Part shown: positions 32,952-41,095 of the stretch, one piece after another
How the letters are laid out: every line of letters begins with the position of its first letter
Numbering within the stretch: the stretch's first letter is position 1
NCBI GenBank assembly: GCA_903846025.1
Contig: CAIMZP010000074.1
Coordinates: 1 to 41,095 of the forward strand
Source of the DNA: an uncultured beta proteobacterium
GTDB lineage: Bacteria > Pseudomonadota > Gammaproteobacteria > Burkholderiales > Burkholderiaceae
Reading direction: 5' to 3'
Length of the DNA stretch: 41,095 bases
Position numbers and translations under genes: made by a program
Notes under the pieces: model-generated
Told to the model about the DNA's origin: nothing
Database searches by the model: none
Seen by the model: only the letters and a program-made list of their open reading frames with translations

Positions 32952-35756
32952 ATGATGGATTTTCCCAAGCAAATTGAATTTTTGAAGCAGCATTCCACCT
33001 ACGCACAACGCTGGCTCAATGCGCAGCCAGGATGGGTTGGCTGGTTAGAGGGCTTGGGCGACCAAAAAATTGATTTAAACGGAATTCGGGCTCTTTTAAC
33101 CCCCTGCCAATCTGCTTTGATCTCAGACGTTCAAGATGAGGCTCAATTTATGGCTGATCTTCGTTTAGCCAGGCAACGTCTGATGTTGTGGGTGGCGTTC
33201 AGAGACCTTAATGGAATGGCCGGTCTGGATGAGGTGACTCGTGCCTTAAGTTATTTCGCACAGGAGGCAGTAGTTTTATCAATTGCCTATATTCGTGAAG
33301 ATTTGAAGCATCGCTTTGGCTTACCCTGGAGTGATGTTATTCATAGTGAAATGCCCTTAATGGTTGTGGGAATGGGTAAGCTGGGTGGGCTTGAGTTGAA
33401 TCTCTCATCAGACATAGACCTCATTTTCTTGTATGAGCACGAGGGCGAAACTCTAGGAGCGCCCAAAAGTTTGTCACACCATGAGTGGTTTACTCGCATG
33501 GGTAAGCGTCTCATTAGGCTGCTGGCTGAGCATGATGAAAATGGTTTTGTATTTCGCGTAGACATGCGTCTGAGGCCAAATGGAGACTCGGGACCATTGG
33601 TTTGTAGTCTAGATATGTTGGAAGAGTATTTACTGGTCCAGGGCAGGGAGTGGGAGAGATACGCCTGGATAAAAGGTAGATTGATAGCACCCTCGCCGGA
33701 GTCGCCAACATTTTCCCATTATGAAAAAGAGTTGGATCAGCTCATTCGCCCTTTTGTGTATCGTCGTCATTTAGATTATGGGGTGATCGCCTCGATACGG
33801 GAATTACACGCCCAAATTCAGCATGAGGCAGAAAAAAGGTCATCGAATCGCTATGGTCGGTCCAAGGATATTAAGTTGGGCCGAGGCGGCATTCGCGAAA
33901 TTGAATTTTTGGCGCAAATGTTTCAATTGATGCGTGGCGGAACGGATCCCCGTTTTCGTATTCGCCCAACCTTAGATGTACTGGAATTAATTAAACGACA
34001 GGGGAGTTTGCCAGCAGCAGAAATAAATGTGTTGAAGGCAGCTTATACCTATTTACGACGTCTAGAACATCGCATTCAGATTTGGGAAGACCAGCAAACA
34101 CATTACTTACCCGAAGGCGATGAGGCTCGAACCCGTTTAGCTATTAGCATGGGAAGTTCTAGCCTAAAGCATTTTTTGGTAGAGCTGGATACTCATCAAT
34201 CAGCAGTAGCCGAGTTTTTTGAAAAAGCTTTTGTGCTTGACAATAGTGACCGTCTGGATTTGGCGGCAATAACAAGCGATTGGAAGCCGGATGAAAACTA
34301 CTTTCCTGCGTCACTTAATCGTTGGAGTTTATGGTCTGAAAGTCCAAAGCAAAAACAGTTACCTGAAAAAAGCCGTTTAATTTTTAATAATTTAATTCAT
34401 AAAGCTGCTGATATTTTACAGGCTGAGTTTTCTATTTTTGCCAATGCAGATATTACTTTGCTCCGATTTTTTGATTTGCTTGAGGCGATTGCCAGGCGCA
34501 GTGCTTATTTATCAATCTTGTCGGAGTATCCCAAGGCATTATTAAATGTGTTGGCCCTATTAAGAGCGTCTCATTGGGGTGCGCAGTATTTAACAAGGCA
34601 CCCTCATCTACTCGACCACTTGCTCAATTCTAGGTCAGAGATGGCGCTGATTGAGGATCCAGATCGGTATTGGCAAGAGGTAAAAGAGGCGTTAGATATG
34701 CGCCTTGATGATGCAATGTTAAATGGTGACGGATCCGAGCAGGCAATGGACATATTACGTGTCACCCACCATACAGAAACCTTCATTACCCTTTTGGCCG
34801 ATTTAGGTATTGGGGCAGATCAAGCGCTTTCTGTAGAAAAAGTGAGTGATCATTTGTCCGCTTTGGCGGACCTAATACTACAGGCAACTTTTGAGCGTGT
34901 ATGGCCTAGTGTTGCGAAAAAATTTGATTTGGATCAGAGTAAATACCCCCCGTTTGCAGTTATTTCTTATGGGAAATTAGGGGGTAAAGAACTGGGATAT
35001 GCCTCTGATTTAGATTTGGTTTTCCTTTATGAGAGCGCGGAAAATGATTTTTCTGCACAAGAGACATATGCCCTGCTAGCCAAGCGGATGATTAATTGGT
35101 TAACAGCCTATACCTCTGTTGGCAGCCTATTTGAAATCGATACTCGACTTCGTCCAAATGGATCAGCAGGTTTTTTAGTAACGAATGTGGATGCATTTAA
35201 AAAATATCAGCTCCGAGAGGGCGGCAACTCTGCTTGGGTTTGGGAGCATCAAGCGCTGACTCGAGCTAGATTTTCCGCTGGTAACTTGAAGGTGGGCTTG
35301 ATATTTGATTCTGTGCGTAGCGAGGTATTAAGTCAGAAGCGTGATATCAATCTATTGCGTAACGAGATTTTAGAAATGCGTCGTAAGGTCCATGCGGGTC
35401 ATCCCAATTCTGGGCTTGATTTCGATTTAAAGCATGATGTCGGTGGAATGGTGGATATTGAATTCATTGTTCAGTTTCTAGTTTTGGCTTTCTCCCATCA
35501 ATATAGTCAACTGATTGCTAACTTGGGAAATATCACATTGCTTCGGATCGCATCAGAAGTAGGGTTGATTAATACCCACTCCGCAAACGAGGTAGGTAAT
35601 GCATATCGCTTGCTGAGATCCCGTCAGCATCGCCTGCGTTTGGACGGGGCAGAAAAAACTCGCGTGGATTTAAAGTCTGAATTGGAGTTAATTCAAGCGA
35701 GGGAGGCTGTACTCATTTTATGGCAAGAAGTCTTTAAAGCAGAATCTGAAATTTAA
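32952..35756 (+). CDS. glnE: Glutamine synthetase adenylyltransferase/deadenylase
   Basis: GlnE adds AMP to glutamine synthetase when nitrogen is plentiful and removes it when scarce, under control of PII. The 934-residue protein (946 in Escherichia coli) has the two expected nucleotidyltransferase domains: the deadenylase with GKLGG at 142-146 and metal-binding DID at 154-156, and the adenylyltransferase with GKLGG at 674-678 and DLD at 686-688, each followed by a helical bundle. Two adjacent ATGs (32952, 32955) can serve as start. It is divergent from yhdP, 77 bp apart. It ends 29 bp from convergent recN. Confidence 0.97.
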   Translation: MMDFPKQIEFLKQHSTYAQRWLNAQPGWVGWLEGLGDQKIDLNGIRALLTPCQSALISDVQDEAQFMADLRLARQRLMLWVAFRDLNGMAGLDEVTRALSYFAQEAVVLSIAYIREDLKHRFGLPWSDVIHSEMPLMVVGMGKLGGLELNLSSDIDLIFLYEHEGETLGAPKSLSHHEWFTRMGKRLIRLLAEHDENGFVFRVDMRLRPNGDSGPLVCSLDMLEEYLLVQGREWERYAWIKGRLIAPSPESPTFSHYEKELDQLIRPFVYRRHLDYGVIASIRELHAQIQHEAEKRSSNRYGRSKDIKLGRGGIREIEFLAQMFQLMRGGTDPRFRIRPTLDVLELIKRQGSLPAAEINVLKAAYTYLRRLEHRIQIWEDQQTHYLPEGDEARTRLAISMGSSSLKHFLVELDTHQSAVAEFFEKAFVLDNSDRLDLAAITSDWKPDENYFPASLNRWSLWSESPKQKQLPEKSRLIFNNLIHKAADILQAEFSIFANADITLLRFFDLLEAIARRSAYLSILSEYPKALLNVLALLRASHWGAQYLTRHPHLLDHLLNSRSEMALIEDPDRYWQEVKEALDMRLDDAMLNGDGSEQAMDILRVTHHTETFITLLADLGIGADQALSVEKVSDHLSALADLILQATFERVWPSVAKKFDLDQSKYPPFAVISYGKLGGKELGYASDLDLVFLYESAENDFSAQETYALLAKRMINWLTAYTSVGSLFEIDTRLRPNGSAGFLVTNVDAFKKYQLREGGNSAWVWEHQALTRARFSAGNLKVGLIFDSVRSEVLSQKRDINLLRNEILEMRRKVHAGHPNSGLDFDLKHDVGGMVDIEFIVQFLVLAFSHQYSQLIANLGNITLLRIASEVGLINTHSANEVGNAYRLLRSRQHRLRLDGAEKTRVDLKSELELIQAREAVLILWQEVFKAESEI

Positions 35757-35785
35757 AATTTATTACTGTCACGCGTGATCCTACT

Positions 35786-37456
35786 TTAGTTTTGTTCGAG
35801 TAGCTCTCGGGCATGTCTACGGGTGGTATCTGTAATAGTTGCACCACCTAGCATTCTGGCAATTTCTTCTACACGCTCAGATCTTGCAAGTGAGGCGACT
35901 TGTGACAGCGTTTTGTCATTCACCTGTGATTTGCTAACTTTTAAATGATGATTGCCCTGAGCGGCAACTTGCGGCAAGTGTGTAACGCACAAAATTTGAT
36001 GGGACTCACCCAATCGACGCAATAATTTTCCTACCGTCTCCGCAACGGCGCCACCAATACCTGCATCCACTTCATCAAATATTAAGCTTGGGGTAAATGA
36101 GGCTTTGCTAGTAATAACGCTAATGGCTAGGCTAATGCGGGCCAATTCACCACCTGAGGCTACTTTGGCTAGCGGACGCGGAGTGCTGCCGGCGTGACCC
36201 GCCACTAAAAATTCCACTTGCTCGAGGCCGTTTGCTCCACCCTCGGTTAGGGGAAGTAGGGCAATTTCTAATCGCCCCCCAGACATGGAAAGGTCTTGCA
36301 TCGCATCGGTTACTAGCTGACTTAAGTCGATTGCTGCACTACTGCGCTTTTGTGAAAGTTTTTTTGCTAGTTTGAGGTAGATCAACTCCTCTTGCCCTAC
36401 TTTTTCGCGTAATGCCTCGATATTTTTAGAGGCCGTTAGAGCGTCTAGACGCTCGCTAGTTTCGAGTAGTAATGCGGGCAATTCATCTGTCTCAATACGA
36501 TATTTTCTGGCAGCTCCATGCAGCGCTTGCATGCGATCTTCAACTTGCTCAAGACGCTCAGGATCAAGCTCTAGTTTTTGTAAGTAACGATTGAGACTAT
36601 GAGCCGCCTCATCAATTTGAATTTGAGTGGATTCTAGCGCTTGGCTAATGTCAGCCAGAGCAGGATCATGCTCCGCCAATGAACCCATGGCGACAGTGGC
36701 TTTTGAGAGAATTGACCCTACGGAATTTTCGGCGTCACTTAAAACGTCAATGACTTCTTGGCAGCCAGTAATAATTTTGGCTCCATTGGCTAGTCGAGCA
36801 TGCTCAGTTTGAATAGTGGCCCATTCACCCTCTTGTGGAGACAATTCAGTTAACTCTTCTAGTTGCCATTCCAAATGTTCACGTTCTCGCTCTATATTCT
36901 GGCCAGCATTTTCAGCTTGCATTAAGCGCCGGCGTGATTCATTTAGTGTTTTGAACGACTGGATTACCTCGCTAGCAAGTGAAATCAGATTGGCATGGCG
37001 ATCCAAGAGCTCTCGTTGCGCCCCTCCCTTAAGTAAAAGTTGATGCGCATGTTGGCCATGAATATCTACTAACTGATCACCAGCTTCGCGAAGTTGTGCC
37101 AAGGTTGCAGTGCTGCCATTAATGAAGGCGCGACTCCGACCATTACTTTCAACCGTTCTTTTAAGTAGAAGTCCTTGCCCACCATCTTCAAGTGGAAAAC
37201 CCTGTTCATCTAACCACTTGCTAAAGTGTTTTATGAGTACAGCTTCAATTCTAAATAGGGCGCTAATTTCGGCACGATCACTGCCCTCTCGAATTTGGCT
37301 GCTGTCGGCCCGCTCACCTAGAACGAGCCCAAGCGCATCAAGCAAAATGGATTTACCCGCCCCCGTTTCGCCAGTAAGGACGGTAAATCCAGAGGAAAAA
37401 TCTAGCTCTAGGTGATTAACAATGACAAAGTCACGGAGTACGATAGTTTGCAGCAT
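35786..37456 (-). CDS. recN: DNA repair protein RecN
   Basis: RecN is an SMC-like ATPase that acts early in recombinational repair of double-strand breaks. The 556-residue protein has the N-terminal Walker A GETGAGKS at 29-36, a central coiled-coil region (about 160-390), the ABC signature ASGGELAR at 433-440 and Walker B in LIFDEVDAGIGG at 458-469. It follows nadK by 26 bp and is probably cotranscribed. I see no clear LexA box before it, but its promoter may be that of nadK. Confidence 0.97.
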   Translation of the reverse strand: MLQTIVLRDFVIVNHLELDFSSGFTVLTGETGAGKSILLDALGLVLGERADSSQIREGSDRAEISALFRIEAVLIKHFSKWLDEQGFPLEDGGQGLLLKRTVESNGRSRAFINGSTATLAQLREAGDQLVDIHGQHAHQLLLKGGAQRELLDRHANLISLASEVIQSFKTLNESRRRLMQAENAGQNIEREREHLEWQLEELTELSPQEGEWATIQTEHARLANGAKIITGCQEVIDVLSDAENSVGSILSKATVAMGSLAEHDPALADISQALESTQIQIDEAAHSLNRYLQKLELDPERLEQVEDRMQALHGAARKYRIETDELPALLLETSERLDALTASKNIEALREKVGQEELIYLKLAKKLSQKRSSAAIDLSQLVTDAMQDLSMSGGRLEIALLPLTEGGANGLEQVEFLVAGHAGSTPRPLAKVASGGELARISLAISVITSKASFTPSLIFDEVDAGIGGAVAETVGKLLRRLGESHQILCVTHLPQVAAQGNHHLKVSKSQVNDKTLSQVASLARSERVEEIARMLGGATITDTTRRHARELLEQN

Positions 37457-37482
37457 GTATTAGTGTATCGATCTATTCGACA

Positions 37483-38388
37483 TCAAAATGTCGATGGATA
37501 CTCATTCCAATGTAGCTTCTCACGCAATGTTTTATAGTCGCTATGGCCGCGAGGATGCAAGAGGGTAATGTATTTATTAGATTGACGTACTTCAATCCTA
37601 TCCCCAGTTTGTAAATCGGTTTGGGATTGCATGTCAAAGTTGACAATCACCTCTCTGCCATCAATAACTTCGATACTTATGACCACGTCTTGGGGAAGTA
37701 CGATGGGGCGATTCGATAGCGAATGAGGGGCAATAGGCGCTAACAAGATACCAGCTACCCGAGGGTGCAGAATCGGGCCGCCAACAGAAAGCGCATAAGC
37801 AGTCGAGCCAGTAGGGGTCGATACAATGAGGCCATCAGATCGTTGGTTATACATAAAAGAGCCATTCACTTGCACGGAAAGTTCAACCATGCCAGAAATG
37901 CCAGACCGGTTCACTACGACATCATTTAAAGCTAAGGCGCGATTGATTTCTTTACCTTCACGCAAAACGACGGCATCTAAAATTGTTCTGGTATCTGCCT
38001 CGTATTCCCCAGCAATGATTTTCGGAAGAATAGTTTGAACTGACTGAATGGGAATATCGGTCATGTAGCCCAAGCGCCCCATGTTAATTCCGACCAAAGG
38101 TACGTTGCTACCGGCCAGCTGACGGCCAATACCAAGCATAGTTCCATCGCCACCTAGAACAACCACCAAATCTACCTCATTGGTGAATTTTTCAAGTGGT
38201 TTGGTGGGGTAGTCCGTAAGGCCCAAATGTGCTGCAGTAGCGGTTTCAATAAACAACTGACAGTTAAGCTCAGAAACTAGTTTCGCGAGATCATTTAGCC
38301 GGTCCTGCATCCCATCAACTTGAAATTTGCCAACAAGGGCAATCCGTTTAAATGTCTTTGTGATAGAAGTTGGGGATGGGCTTAACAT
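37483..38388 (-). CDS. nadK: NAD kinase
   Basis: NadK phosphorylates NAD+ to NADP+. From the ATG at 38388 the protein has 301 residues, normal for the family. Motifs are GGDGT at 79-83, NDVVV at 155-159 and STPTGSTA at 190-197 in the DGLIVSTPTGSTAYALSVGG segment. An upstream in-frame ATG at 38427 would add 13 residues and start inside the palindrome CCATGG shared with hrcA; this extension looks unlike the family, so I prefer 38388. A TTTAAT box ends 6 nt before that ATG and no Shine-Dalgarno is seen. Confidence 0.95.
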   Translation of the reverse strand: MLSPSPTSITKTFKRIALVGKFQVDGMQDRLNDLAKLVSELNCQLFIETATAAHLGLTDYPTKPLEKFTNEVDLVVVLGGDGTMLGIGRQLAGSNVPLVGINMGRLGYMTDIPIQSVQTILPKIIAGEYEADTRTILDAVVLREGKEINRALALNDVVVNRSGISGMVELSVQVNGSFMYNQRSDGLIVSTPTGSTAYALSVGGPILHPRVAGILLAPIAPHSLSNRPIVLPQDVVISIEVIDGREVIVNFDMQSQTDLQTGDRIEVRQSNKYITLLHPRGHSDYKTLREKLHWNEYPSTF

Positions 38389-38425
38389 ATAAGGATTAAA
38401 CCATAGGCATAAAATCTCTTCCACC

Positions 38426-39436
38426 ATGGATGATCGTTCCCGCGCCTTACTAAAAACTCTGATTGAGCGATATATCGAGGAGGGTCAGCCTATAGGCTCA
38501 CGAACCCTCTCTCGATTCTCAGGTCTAGACCTCTCAGCAGCCACCATTCGCAATGTTATGGCTGATTTGGAGGATATGGGACTGGTAACCAGTCCCCACA
38601 CCTCAGCAGGAAGGGTGCCGACGCCCCAGGGCTACCGGTTATTTGTTGATACGATGGTGACGGTTCGCCCCATAGAGGAAATGGCCGCTCGCGAGATGGA
38701 AAGAGGTCTTTTGCCCGACTCCCCGCAGCGTGTTTTGAGCTCAGCAGCACAAATTTTATCCAATTTGACTCATTTTGCTGGCGTAGTAATGACTCCTAAG
38801 CGCGCCCAAGTTTTTAAGCATATTGAATTTTTAAGACTGGGCGAAGGGAAAATCTTGCTCATTATGGTCACCCCAGAGGGGGATGTGCAGAACCGAATTT
38901 TGCCCACAAACCAGGATTACAGCCCAAGCCAACTTATTGAGGCGGGTAATTACATAAATACCCAGTTTGCAGGCAAGAGCTTTGCTGAAGTTCGGGCACA
39001 TCTCAAATCTGATTTGGATAATTTGCGCACCGATATTTCTGGGTTGATGGCTCTCGCCCTGCAAAGTGGGGTTAGTGATTACGGTATGGGGCAGGGCGAA
39101 ATGGTGTTATCTGGAGAGCGACGCTTGCTGAATGTAGGTGACCTCAGTTCCAATTTGAATAAATTACGTATGATGTTTGACATGCTTGAGCAAAAATCGG
39201 TTTTGATGCAGCTTTTAGATGTATCGAGTCATGCTGATGGAATTCAAATTTACATTGGTGGCGAAAGTGATTTGTTGCCGTATGAAGACTTGGCAGTAAT
39301 TAGTGCCCCCTATAGCGTTGACGGTCAAATTGTCGGCACCCTAGGTGTTATTGGCCCCACTCGCATGGCTTACGATAGAGTGATTCCGATTGTCGATATC
39401 ACCTCTAAGTTACTGTCCAGCGCTTTGAGCTCATAA
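38426..39436 (+). CDS. hrcA: Heat-inducible transcription repressor HrcA
   Basis: HrcA binds CIRCE elements and represses chaperonin genes; its folding depends on GroEL, so free GroEL keeps repression on. The 336-residue protein has the N-terminal winged helix with [18 protein letters not shown] at about 33-50 and [20 protein letters not shown] after it, then a GAF-like dimerisation domain. Its predicted target is the CIRCE element at 233-259 before groESL. No CIRCE is seen before hrcA itself or before grpE. It is divergent from nadK (37 bp from the preferred start) and is followed by hemH after 50 bp. Confidence 0.97.
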   Translation: MDDRSRALLKTLIERYIEEGQPIGSRTLSRFSGLDLSAATIRNVMADLEDMGLVTSPHTSAGRVPTPQGYRLFVDTMVTVRPIEEMAAREMERGLLPDSPQRVLSSAAQILSNLTHFAGVVMTPKRAQVFKHIEFLRLGEGKILLIMVTPEGDVQNRILPTNQDYSPSQLIEAGNYINTQFAGKSFAEVRAHLKSDLDNLRTDISGLMALALQSGVSDYGMGQGEMVLSGERRLLNVGDLSSNLNKLRMMFDMLEQKSVLMQLLDVSSHADGIQIYIGGESDLLPYEDLAVISAPYSVDGQIVGTLGVIGPTRMAYDRVIPIVDITSKLLSSALSS

Positions 39437-39486
39437 GACGCAAAAATGATTTCTTATACTTATTAATAAATAGAGACGAGTCTGCC

Positions 39487-40587
39487 TTGAATCAAAATCC
39501 CCACCTACGCCCCTCTAAGACCGCAATCTTGTTGCTCAATTTAGGTACACCTTCAGCACCTACCCCAAAAGCAGTTAGGGCTTATCTCAAAGAATTTCTA
39601 TCTGATCCGCGCGTAGTTGAAATTCCCCGCGTGATTTGGTGGTGCATTTTAAATGGCATTATTTTGCCCATTCGAAGCGGTGCGTCTGCGAAAAAATATG
39701 CTTCTATTTGGCTACCAAAATTGGGCTCTCCTTTAATGCATTATTCACGTCTACAGGCAAAGGAATTGGGCGAGAGATTGGCTATTCAAGGGCATACTAT
39801 CTTGGTTGATCTAGCCATGCGATATGGTCGACCATCTACTCAAGAGGTATTGGAGGGCCTAAAAGCACAAGGCATGGAGCGTTTACTGTTGGTACCTTTA
39901 TATCCACAGTATTCAGCAACTACAACAGCTTCTAGCTTTGATGAAGTCTTTAGGGTGTTGGGCGGCTGGCGCGATCAGCCAGAGTTGCGTCTGGTAAAGC
40001 ATTATCACGATCATCCTGCTTACATCTCTGCACTACGCGATCAAGTGCTCAGCGCTTGGGAAAATGATGGAAATGGGCGACCAGATTTTTCTAAAGGAGA
40101 TCGATTCATCCTGTCTTTCCATGGCTTGCCTAAACGTAATTTAATGAAGGGCGACCCCTACCACTGCGAGTGCCTAAAAACAGGTCGTTTGCTCGGGGAG
40201 TCCTTAGGGTTAGAGCCTGGGCAATATATGGTTACTTTTCAATCCCGCTTTGGTAAGGCTGAATGGCTCAAGCCGTATACCGCGCCTACTATTGAGAAGT
40301 TGGGCAAAGAAGGCTGCCGTAGGATAGATATTTTTTGTCCTGGCTTCCCAGCTGATTGCCTAGAAACTTTAGAGGAGATCGCGATGGAAGCTCGTGAGAT
40401 TTTCTTGGAGCATGGTGGCAAAGATTACCACTACATTCCCTGTCTTAATAGTAATCCCAAGTGGATTGAGGCGCTTGATCAAATTGCCAGTCAGCATTTA
40501 TTGGGCTGGCCTCTTGGCTCCGAATCTGAGGCCGAGCTTATTGAGCGTGATCAACGAGCAGAATTGGCAAAGGCTAGAATTGCTTAA
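39487..40587 (+). CDS. hemH: Ferrochelatase
   Basis: HemH inserts Fe2+ into protoporphyrin IX, the last step of haem synthesis. The 366-residue protein begins with KTAILLLNLGTPSAP and has the catalytic His212 in LSFHGLPKRN and the acidic Glu293 in CPGFPADCLETLEE. The start is TTG at 39487, preceded by GACGAG as a modest ribosome-binding site; I see no better start. It stands between hrcA and grpE, an arrangement I recall from other betaproteobacteria. A TATACT sequence in the gap after hrcA could give it its own promoter. Confidence 0.96.
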   Translation: MNQNPHLRPSKTAILLLNLGTPSAPTPKAVRAYLKEFLSDPRVVEIPRVIWWCILNGIILPIRSGASAKKYASIWLPKLGSPLMHYSRLQAKELGERLAIQGHTILVDLAMRYGRPSTQEVLEGLKAQGMERLLLVPLYPQYSATTTASSFDEVFRVLGGWRDQPELRLVKHYHDHPAYISALRDQVLSAWENDGNGRPDFSKGDRFILSFHGLPKRNLMKGDPYHCECLKTGRLLGESLGLEPGQYMVTFQSRFGKAEWLKPYTAPTIEKLGKEGCRRIDIFCPGFPADCLETLEEIAMEAREIFLEHGGKDYHYIPCLNSNPKWIEALDQIASQHLLGWPLGSESEAELIERDQRAELAKARIA

Positions 40588-40592
40588 GCCAT

Positions 40593-40621
40593 CTTGAAAT
40601 TGATACGATTGACCCCCATAT
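40593..40621 (+). promoter_or_regulatory. grpE heat-shock (sigma32) promoter
   Basis: CTTGAAA (40593-40599), 14-nt spacer, CCCCATAT (40614-40621): every fixed position of the sigma32 consensus CTTGAAA/CCCCATNT matches. Transcription would start near 40629, giving a leader of about 36 nt. There is no CIRCE here, so grpE should respond to sigma32 but not to HrcA. Confidence 0.88.
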
Positions 40622-40664
40622 TGCAGAGAAGTAGCCATTCTTATAGAAAAGTGAACTAGCATCC

Positions 40665-41095
40665 ATGACACAAGAGAACCATAATCCAGACCCAGAACAA
40701 GAAAATCCTGCAGTCAACCCTCAGGCTGAACCGGTCTCAGCCACCGAGCCTGCAGAGTTAGGCGCAAGCACTCCCGAGCAAGAGATTGCAGAGTTAACCC
40801 AAAAATTAAATGATATGCAAGACAACTATTTGCGGGCTAAAGCAGAGGGTGAAAACATCCGCCGCCGTGCCGCTGAAGATGTCACTAAGGCTCATAAGTT
40901 CGCGATCGAAAGCTTTGCTGAACATTTAGTGCCGGTAACCGATAGTTTGTATGCAGCCTTAAATACAGAGGCAGTCGATGCTAAGGGCTTTAAAGAAGGC
41001 TTGGAAATTACCTTAAAGCAATTACTCTCGGCTTTTGAAAAAGGCCGAGTTGCTGAAATTAATCCAGTTGTCGGGGATAAATTTGACCCCCATCA
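40665..41095 (+). CDS. grpE: Nucleotide exchange factor GrpE, N-terminal part (cut by window edge)
   Basis: GrpE releases ADP from DnaK in the Hsp70 cycle. The first 143 codons are visible. An acidic, proline-rich and probably disordered tail covers about residues 1-38, then a long helix (about 39-90) with [19 protein letters not shown], a four-helix segment with [16 protein letters not shown], and the start of the beta domain ([12 protein letters not shown]), where the window ends. The start ATG at 40665 is preceded by a weak purine stretch. dnaK and dnaJ would be expected next, outside the window. Confidence 0.97.
   Translation, partial: MTQENHNPDPEQENPAVNPQAEPVSATEPAELGASTPEQEIAELTQKLNDMQDNYLRAKAEGENIRRRAAEDVTKAHKFAIESFAEHLVPVTDSLYAALNTEAVDAKGFKEGLEITLKQLLSAFEKGRVAEINPVVGDKFDPH

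Noticed and set aside
35769..35778. 10-bp palindrome TCACGCGTGA between glnE and recN
   Set aside because: It has no loop and no T tract, so it is not a terminator, and it lies between two gene ends where an operator is unlikely.

Overview
The window looks like a stretch of chromosome from a free-living betaproteobacterium of the family Burkholderiaceae, most like Polynucleobacter. The grounds are gene content and gene order: recG next to an oxyR-like gene and ubiA, queA-tgt-yajC-secD-secF, glnE divergent from yhdP-nit-tldD-aroG, and recN-nadK divergent from hrcA-hemH-grpE. The proteins resemble the Burkholderia/Ralstonia versions but the base composition is much less GC-rich. This assignment rests on recalled family knowledge, not on a search. 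Coding is dense, almost every gene is a recognisable housekeeping gene, and I see no prophage, insertion sequence, CRISPR array, rRNA or tRNA.

Layout. 1-83: start of a ParD-like antitoxin gene (minus strand, cut by the window edge) with a perfect dyad upstream. 203-2404: groES-groEL with an overlapping sigma32/sigma70-like promoter, a CIRCE operator and a terminator. 2429-5375 (minus): split proton-translocating transhydrogenase pntA1-pntA2-pntB. 5551-6666: mnmA. 6688-7302 (minus): glutathione S-transferase. 7399-10136: purB-waaA. 10163-15673 (minus): queA-tgt and yajC-secD-secF. 15704-19041: recG, a shrunken oxyR-like remnant, and ubiA. 19053-24583 (minus): glcD-glcE-glcF-yggS-proC. 24602-25171: PduO-type cobalamin adenosyltransferase. 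25201-32874 (minus): yhdP-nit-tldD-aroG. 32952-35756: glnE. 35786-38388 (minus): nadK-recN. 38426-41095: hrcA, hemH and the start of grpE.

How parts work together. The two ends are linked by heat-shock control: HrcA, encoded at 38426, should bind the CIRCE element in front of groESL at 233-259, while grpE has a textbook sigma32 promoter at 40593-40621. The glcDEF operon implies oxidation of glycolate, a common algal excretion product in fresh water. The pnt operon supplies NADPH from NADH and the proton gradient. queA/tgt make queuosine in tRNA, mnmA makes 2-thiouridine in tRNA, and secDF/yajC assist protein export.

The most notable observations are the internally deleted oxyR-like gene whose frame still runs into ubiA, the BlaI/MecI-type dyad in front of the ParD-like gene, the dual heat-shock control of groESL, and several genes whose -10 box lies only 6-7 nt before the start codon (possible leaderless mRNAs). 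I found no convincing previously undescribed multi-gene system.
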